NCBI GenBank assembly: GCA_011525445.1
Contig: WTGE01000468.1
Coordinates: forward strand, 1-19,696
Direction: 5' to 3'
Source: Synechococcus sp. CO36386bin_37
Lineage (GTDB): Bacteria > Cyanobacteriota > Cyanobacteriia > PCC-6307 > Cyanobiaceae
Length of the DNA stretch: 19,696 bases
The notes below the pieces were generated by a model. The model was not told the DNA's origin. It saw only the letters and a list, made by a program, of their open reading frames with translations, and made no database searches. A program made the position numbers and the translations under genes. Below, one piece after another: positions 15,803-19,696 of the stretch (within the stretch, counting starts at the first letter, position 1; each line of letters begins with the position of its first letter).

Positions 15803-16230
15803 TGGACCCCCGCAGACCCATCCTCTGGGTGCATGAAGAGGCACTTGGACCAGCCAACCCCGCTCTTCAGGACTACCCCGACGCGCCTGGCTTATTCGTG
15901 TTCGATGATGACTGGATTCGAGACCAGTCCATCAGCCGCAAACGCATCGGCTTTCTCTACGAATCCGCCTTGAGCCTTCCGCTCACCCTCAGGCGTGGCG
16001 ACGTTGCAGATGAGGTTCTGCGTTTCGCCCAACGCCACGGAGCCGATGCGGTGGTCACCAGCACCGCCGTAGACCCTCGCCTTCAACAGATCGCTGCGGT
16101 GATCGATCGCCAACTACCTGTCTGGATGCTGGATCCTGAACCCTTTGTTGCGTTACCCAACCCACCGCGACTGGGTCGCTTCAGTCGCTACTGGCGAGTG
16201 GCTGAACCTGTGGTCTGGGAGGGGTTTTAG
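15802..16230 (+). CDS. Stand-alone photolyase-like N-terminal (antenna/Rossmann) domain protein
   Basis: A 142-residue product whose order of motifs resembles the alpha/beta domain of photolyases: a first strand plus loop ILWVHEEALGPANPAL (7-22, compare the usual R-x-DLR-x-x-DNPAL), a second strand LFVFDDDW (31-38), SRKRIGFLYESALSLPL (45-61), then RRGDVADEVLRFAQRHGADAV (64-84) and a last strand LPVWMLDPEPFV. The usual Arg/Asp of the antenna loop are replaced. The ATG at 15802 shares its A with the TAA stop of the FAD-domain gene (TAATG), so the two are translationally coupled. The product ends in a basic then Trp-containing tail with no FAD domain of its own. Its 3' end overlaps the opposite lipoprotein gene by four bases. 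Domain identity is by eye and should be confirmed by structure. Confidence 0.75.
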   Translation: MDPRRPILWVHEEALGPANPALQDYPDAPGLFVFDDDWIRDQSISRKRIGFLYESALSLPLTLRRGDVADEVLRFAQRHGADAVVTSTAVDPRLQQIAAVIDRQLPVWMLDPEPFVALPNPPRLGRFSRYWRVAEPVVWEGF

Positions 16231-16730
16231 TCCTCCTTTAGAAGCTTGTCCTCGAGTTCTTGTTCCTCCGCCGGATCGGTGAGCAGGTCGGGGTATTCCA
16301 AGGCCGGAAGACTCACAGGTTTGAGTTCTGATGCTTTCAAAGGTGGTTCGAGCCATTGCCAGCGCGCTGATGGTGCCCTGAGCTTGCAAAGTGCTTTCAA
16401 TTCTTTGCGCAGGATGTCGCGAACATCACGACGGTTCACTGCAGCGAGGAATTCTGAGCGAGGCGCCAATCCAGCACTGAAGGGATCCGTGCCGTTTCCA
16501 TTGAACAATCGCGCCGGGTCGGGCAGCCAGCGAGGCATGCAGATGTCGGGATTGCTGGTGTCGGTTTCCAGATATAAATGGATCCCATAGCCATCCGGTT
16601 GACTCACGACAGCGAGTCCGTCGTGCGGACTGTTGCGTTGCAGAGGAAAGACTTTCCAAGTGATGACGTCCTGCTTGGCACAGGCGCTCAACACTCCCGT
16701 CATGACAACCAGTGTCAGCACACGCATCAT
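16227..16730 (-). CDS. Small hypothetical lipoprotein
   Basis: The start is set at the ATG at 16730 (167 residues), because it yields a good lipoprotein signal peptide, MMRVLTLVVMTGVLSAC, with lipobox LSAC and lipid-anchored C17. A purine-rich GGAAGAGGG sits directly upstream as a possible ribosome site. Residue +2 is alanine, which permits sorting to the outer membrane. The mature protein has a segment VSQPDGYGIHLYLETD, two further cysteines (DICMP and ALCKLR), and an acidic Glu/Lys-rich end. I do not recognise a characterised family. It diverges from the thioredoxin-like gene by about 95 bases. Confidence 0.7.
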   Translation of the reverse strand: MMRVLTLVVMTGVLSACAKQDVITWKVFPLQRNSPHDGLAVVSQPDGYGIHLYLETDTSNPDICMPRWLPDPARLFNGNGTDPFSAGLAPRSEFLAAVNRRDVRDILRKELKALCKLRAPSARWQWLEPPLKASELKPVSLPALEYPDLLTDPAEEQELEDKLLKED

Positions 16731-16825
16731 CCCTCTTCCTGCCTCCCGGTCCATCCAATCGTTCCTGCTTTGACAGCCGATTCTGTATCGGCTCAACATG
16801 GAGCCGCTCACCATCGCTTTAAGCC

Positions 16826-17443
16826 ATGGTCCTGACCCCATCCAAGATGCTTCCTCTCGAGCATCCCCTGCCTCAATTTGCACTGCCGTTGGTGTCCGGC
16901 CATGCCCCTTGGTCTCCCCTGGAACACACAATCTGCAGCGGGGATCTGCCTGAAAGGCCTGTTGTGCTCATGCTGATCTGCAGCCACTGCCCATTCGTCA
17001 AACACATCGAACCTGAAATCACCCGCCTGGAAGCTGATTTCGGTACACGAGCAACCATGCTTGCCATCTCCAGCAATAGCCTTTCCACCCATCCTCAGGA
17101 TGGTCCCAATGGAATGCGCGATCAAGCCTGCCAACAGGGTTGGACCTTCCCCTACCTGCTGGACGGTCAGCAAACTCTGGCCAAAGATCTCTGGGGGGCT
17201 TGCACACCTGAGTTCTATCTCTTCTCGCCAAACGCCAATGGAACACAAACCCTGCGTTATCGAGGGCAATTGGACGGGAGTCGACCGGGAAACGACCGGC
17301 CTCTCGATGGCTCCGATCTCAGAGATGCCCTGAACAATGTGTTGGCTGGCACTCCTGTAAGCGCATCCCAATCACCCTCGGTGGGCTGCAATATCAAATG
17401 GGAGCCTGGGCAAGAGCCCCCATGGTTTGGTCAATCGACTTAA
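16826..17443 (+). CDS. Thioredoxin-fold (peroxiredoxin-like) protein
   Basis: A 205-residue protein with the AhpC/TlpA-like thioredoxin fold and no signal peptide, so cytoplasmic. The active-site motif is CSHCPFVKH with C52 and C55 after the strand PVVLMLI. A third cysteine, C126, precedes the cis-proline position in WGACTPEFYLF. The C-terminal signature GCNIKWEPG (187-195) is typical of the CPFVKH subgroup. The ATG at 16826 is followed by a normal-length N-terminal strand. It probably reduces disulfides or peroxides, but its partner is not evident. It ends 10 bases before the aminotransferase start, suggesting cotranscription. Confidence 0.85.
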   Translation: MVLTPSKMLPLEHPLPQFALPLVSGHAPWSPLEHTICSGDLPERPVVLMLICSHCPFVKHIEPEITRLEADFGTRATMLAISSNSLSTHPQDGPNGMRDQACQQGWTFPYLLDGQQTLAKDLWGACTPEFYLFSPNANGTQTLRYRGQLDGSRPGNDRPLDGSDLRDALNNVLAGTPVSASQSPSVGCNIKWEPGQEPPWFGQST

Positions 17444-17453
17444 GGTGCCCGCC

Positions 17454-18668
17454 ATGCAGGTGCCTCCATTCAGCCTTACAGAACAGCTCGCCAATCTTGG
17501 TTCGAAGCTGGATGACGCCGTCTTAAATGTGTTGCGTAGTGGTCAATACATTGGTGGCGGCGCCATTCAGGATTTCGAGGATGCGTTTGCCACGAGCGTG
17601 AACTGTCGTCATTCCGTGGGCTGCAACAGCGGCACGGATGCTCTTGTCCTCGCCTTGCGCGGCCTTGGGATCGGGCCGGGAGATGAGGTCATCACTGCCT
17701 CGTTTAGCTTTTTTGCCACTGCTGAAGCGATCAGCGCCGTAGGAGCAACACCCGTTTTCGTGGACGTGGATCCCACGACTTATCTCATTGATCTCAACCG
17801 GATTGAAGCCGCAATCACCGCAGCAACCAAGGCGCTTCTGCCGGTCCACCTGTTCGGACGTCCGGTGGATATGGCTCGAGTGATGGGCATCGCCCGTCGT
17901 CACGACCTGAAGGTGATCGAGGACTGTGCGCAAGCCACCGGCGCCAGTTGGAAATCAAAGCCAGCTGGCAGCTGGGGAGATGTGGGTTGCTTCAGTTTTT
18001 TCCCAACAAAAAATCTTGGAGCCGCTGGCGATGGTGGAGCCGTGACCTGTGATGACGATACTTTGGCTCAGCGCATGCGTGAACTCGCTGTACACGGCAT
18101 GCCCCGTCGCTACTTGCACACCGCACTGGGATACAACAGCCGCCTTGATGCCATTCAGGCCGCGGTTCTGAACGTGAAACTCCCTCATCTATGCCGATGG
18201 ATCGAGAAGCGCGCCGCCATTGCCAAGCGCTATCACGAAGAGCTCAAGGATCTTCCAGGCATTCATCTCCCCGACTCGGCTGATGAAAACGATGTAGGTC
18301 ACAGCTGGAATCAATTTGTGGTCCGAGTTCGCCTTTGCCCTGAAGACCAACCGTCCTGCAACGCAACCTGCTCCGAACCGGCCAGCGCCTTTGGCCTCCC
18401 CTCCAGTCGATGTCGCGATTGGCTCAAACAGAGCCTTCAAGAGCATGGGGTCAACACGATCATCTATTACCCGATCCCGATTCATCGCCAACCCGCTTAC
18501 GCCAACCTTGATCTACGCAAAGAGGATCTGCCGATTACGGATCAACTCTGTAGCGAGGTGCTGAGCCTACCCATTTTTCCAGAATTAACGATGGAACAGC
18601 AAAACCGTGTGATCACGGTTTTGCGCGAGCATCTGATGGCTCCACCTCAGGCTCGGATGGTGGCGTAA
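17454..18668 (+). CDS. DegT/DnrJ/EryC1/StrS-family sugar aminotransferase
   Basis: A PLP-dependent enzyme that transfers an amino group to a nucleotide-linked keto sugar, usually for lipopolysaccharide or other surface glycans. The chosen ATG at 17454 (404 residues) has AAGG about 10 bases upstream; a TTG at 17427 overlaps the previous gene and is less likely. Motifs: substrate/PLP site GCNSGTDALVLALRGLGIG (56-74), DEVITASFSF (77-86), D157 in VIEDCAQATG, and the PLP lysine K186 in FFPTKNLGAAGDGG. Residues 294-320 form an insertion with four cysteines not usual for the family. The final 22 bases overlap the opposite photolyase gene. The sugar substrate is not known. Confidence 0.92.
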   Translation: MQVPPFSLTEQLANLGSKLDDAVLNVLRSGQYIGGGAIQDFEDAFATSVNCRHSVGCNSGTDALVLALRGLGIGPGDEVITASFSFFATAEAISAVGATPVFVDVDPTTYLIDLNRIEAAITAATKALLPVHLFGRPVDMARVMGIARRHDLKVIEDCAQATGASWKSKPAGSWGDVGCFSFFPTKNLGAAGDGGAVTCDDDTLAQRMRELAVHGMPRRYLHTALGYNSRLDAIQAAVLNVKLPHLCRWIEKRAAIAKRYHEELKDLPGIHLPDSADENDVGHSWNQFVVRVRLCPEDQPSCNATCSEPASAFGLPSSRCRDWLKQSLQEHGVNTIIYYPIPIHRQPAYANLDLRKEDLPITDQLCSEVLSLPIFPELTMEQQNRVITVLREHLMAPPQARMVA

Positions 18669-19696
18669 AGCGCTTTGAAGCGAGCCTGTTGCTCCTTGTG
18701 TTGGATCAATGGCTCCGGATAGCCCCTACGCTCCAGGGCAGGGATGTCACCACTGATCAAATCTTGGGTGTGCACATGTCGCAACTCCGGCACCCATCGA
18801 CGGATGTACTCACCGTCAGCATCGAATTTGGACGCCTGAGTAGCTGGATTGAAAATGCGCAAGGGCTTGGGGTCCATCCCGCTGCTTGCGCTCCACTGCC
18901 AACCCCCGTTGTTGGCAGCCAAATCACCATCCACCTCAAGCTCCATAAAGGCGCGCTCGCCCCAGCGCCAATCGCAAATCAGATCCTTAACGAGAAATGA
19001 GGCAACGATCATGCGGCAACGGTTGTGCATCCAACCGCTTTGGTTGAGCTGTCGCATTGCCGCATCAATAATCGGCATCCCTGTTTGGCCCTTTTTCCAG
19101 GCTTCAAACCAATCACTGTTGTTCGTCCAGGGGAAGCGTCGCCAATGTTCGCGGTACGGACCATCCGCCAGCTGAGGGAAATGAAATAGGGCCTGCTGGT
19201 AAAACTCACGCCAGCACAGTTCCTGCTCCCAAACCTTGATCGCCTGACGTTGTTCATCGCTACGGGCGACCTCTTTGGAGTCTTGGGCGGCACACCAGGC
19301 CTGGCGGGGGCTCAGTGTGCCCACACTCAGGGCTGCACTGAGATGGGAGGTTCCTGGCATCCCAGGAAAATTGCGACCCGGTTCGTAGGCCAACAACGCA
19401 CCATCCACAAAAGTGGTCAATTGCTCATAAGCCGCAACCTCTCCTGGGCGACTGGGACAAAGATCAGTGCCGGCAAAACCATGCTCAATCCTTAAACGTT
19501 CCAGTTCGCGCTGACCCTCCGCGCAGAGCCGACCTAATCCACCCGTCCCGGCACTGATCTCAGCCAGGAGCTCGTCCCCCAGGTCATTCAGTTGAGGGGG
19601 AGCTTCCAAAGTGGATGGCACACGACGCTCAACCTGCCCTCGCCAATTGCGCAGAAATGGACCAAACACACGGTAAGGCTCACCACCACCGGTTTT
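18647..19696 (-). CDS. phrA: Class I deoxyribodipyrimidine (CPD) photolyase, N-terminus beyond window
   Basis: A conventional cyclobutane pyrimidine dimer photolyase; 349 residues are present and the frame stays open to the right edge (upstream residues KTGGGEPYR before VFGPFLRNW). The antenna domain lies outside the window. The FAD-binding domain is complete: YEPGRNFPGMPGTSHLSAAL and LSVGTLSPR for flavin phosphates, CWREFYQQALFHFP, GQTGMPIIDAAMRQL, GWMHNRCRMIVASFLVKDL, and DGDLAANNGGWQWSAS. MDPKPLRIFNP and ASKFD follow, as in cyanobacterial PhrA. It repairs UV-damaged DNA using blue light. It converges with the aminotransferase gene and overlaps it by 22 bases. It is a separate locus from the split photolyase genes about 2.4 kb away. 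Confidence 0.93.
   Translation of the reverse strand, partial: KTGGGEPYRVFGPFLRNWRGQVERRVPSTLEAPPQLNDLGDELLAEISAGTGGLGRLCAEGQRELERLRIEHGFAGTDLCPSRPGEVAAYEQLTTFVDGALLAYEPGRNFPGMPGTSHLSAALSVGTLSPRQAWCAAQDSKEVARSDEQRQAIKVWEQELCWREFYQQALFHFPQLADGPYREHWRRFPWTNNSDWFEAWKKGQTGMPIIDAAMRQLNQSGWMHNRCRMIVASFLVKDLICDWRWGERAFMELEVDGDLAANNGGWQWSASSGMDPKPLRIFNPATQASKFDADGEYIRRWVPELRHVHTQDLISGDIPALERRGYPEPLIQHKEQQARFKALYATIRA

Noticed and set aside
14855..16230. Split photolyase explained as a sequencing frameshift of one gene
   Set aside because: The antenna-like domain lies after, not before, the FAD domain, so no single indel would restore a normal photolyase.
1..19696. CRISPR arrays, insertion sequences, integrases, toxin-antitoxin pairs
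   Set aside because: No regularly spaced repeats, transposase-like proteins, flanking duplications or small toxin-antitoxin-like pairs were seen on either strand.

Overview
The window looks like chromosomal DNA of a marine picocyanobacterium, most likely Synechococcus. The evidence is the tight packing with 1-4 base gene overlaps, moderate G+C, a cyanobacterial apocarotenoid oxygenase, a DevBCA-type exporter, a cyanobacterial-style photolyase, and the fabI-hisB neighbourhood. No rRNA, CRISPR array, IS element or integrase was seen. Species-level assignment is inference.

Layout. The left edge holds most of a CAU-anticodon tRNA (minus). Next to it lies a small secreted hypothetical gene (minus), divergent from pyrE-ygfZ (plus, ATGA overlap). 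Convergent with ygfZ is a TM0106-type RecB-like nuclease (minus), which diverges from a phosphohexomutase-rdgB pair (plus, ATGA overlap). From about 5.66 to 10.0 kb the DNA becomes visibly A+T-richer and less densely coding. This stretch carries a devB-devC-devA ABC exporter operon between two long non-coding stretches. A candidate Pho box (two 8-bp repeats at 11-bp period) lies upstream of devB. From 10.0 to 14.75 kb five or more minus-strand genes run fabI, bestrophin, hisB, carotenoid oxygenase and SIMPL-domain protein; the first three are essentially contiguous.

From 14.85 to 16.23 kb is the most unusual locus. A gene encoding only the C-terminal FAD-binding half of a photolyase/cryptochrome is followed, with a 1-base TAATG overlap, by a 142-residue gene resembling the missing N-terminal antenna domain. 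The two domains are thus split and in reversed order relative to a normal photolyase. Then come a small lipoprotein (minus), a thioredoxin-fold protein plus a DegT-type sugar aminotransferase (plus), and a conventional class I photolyase (minus, cut by the right edge).

Functional view. Housekeeping functions dominate: pyrimidine synthesis, Fe-S/folate protein maintenance, sugar phosphate isomerisation, nucleotide-pool cleaning, fatty acid and histidine synthesis. Light and photodamage themes recur through two photolyase-family loci and a carotenoid cleavage enzyme. The devBCA block is the best candidate for an acquired or strain-variable insertion. The split photolyase pair is the best candidate for an under-described system.
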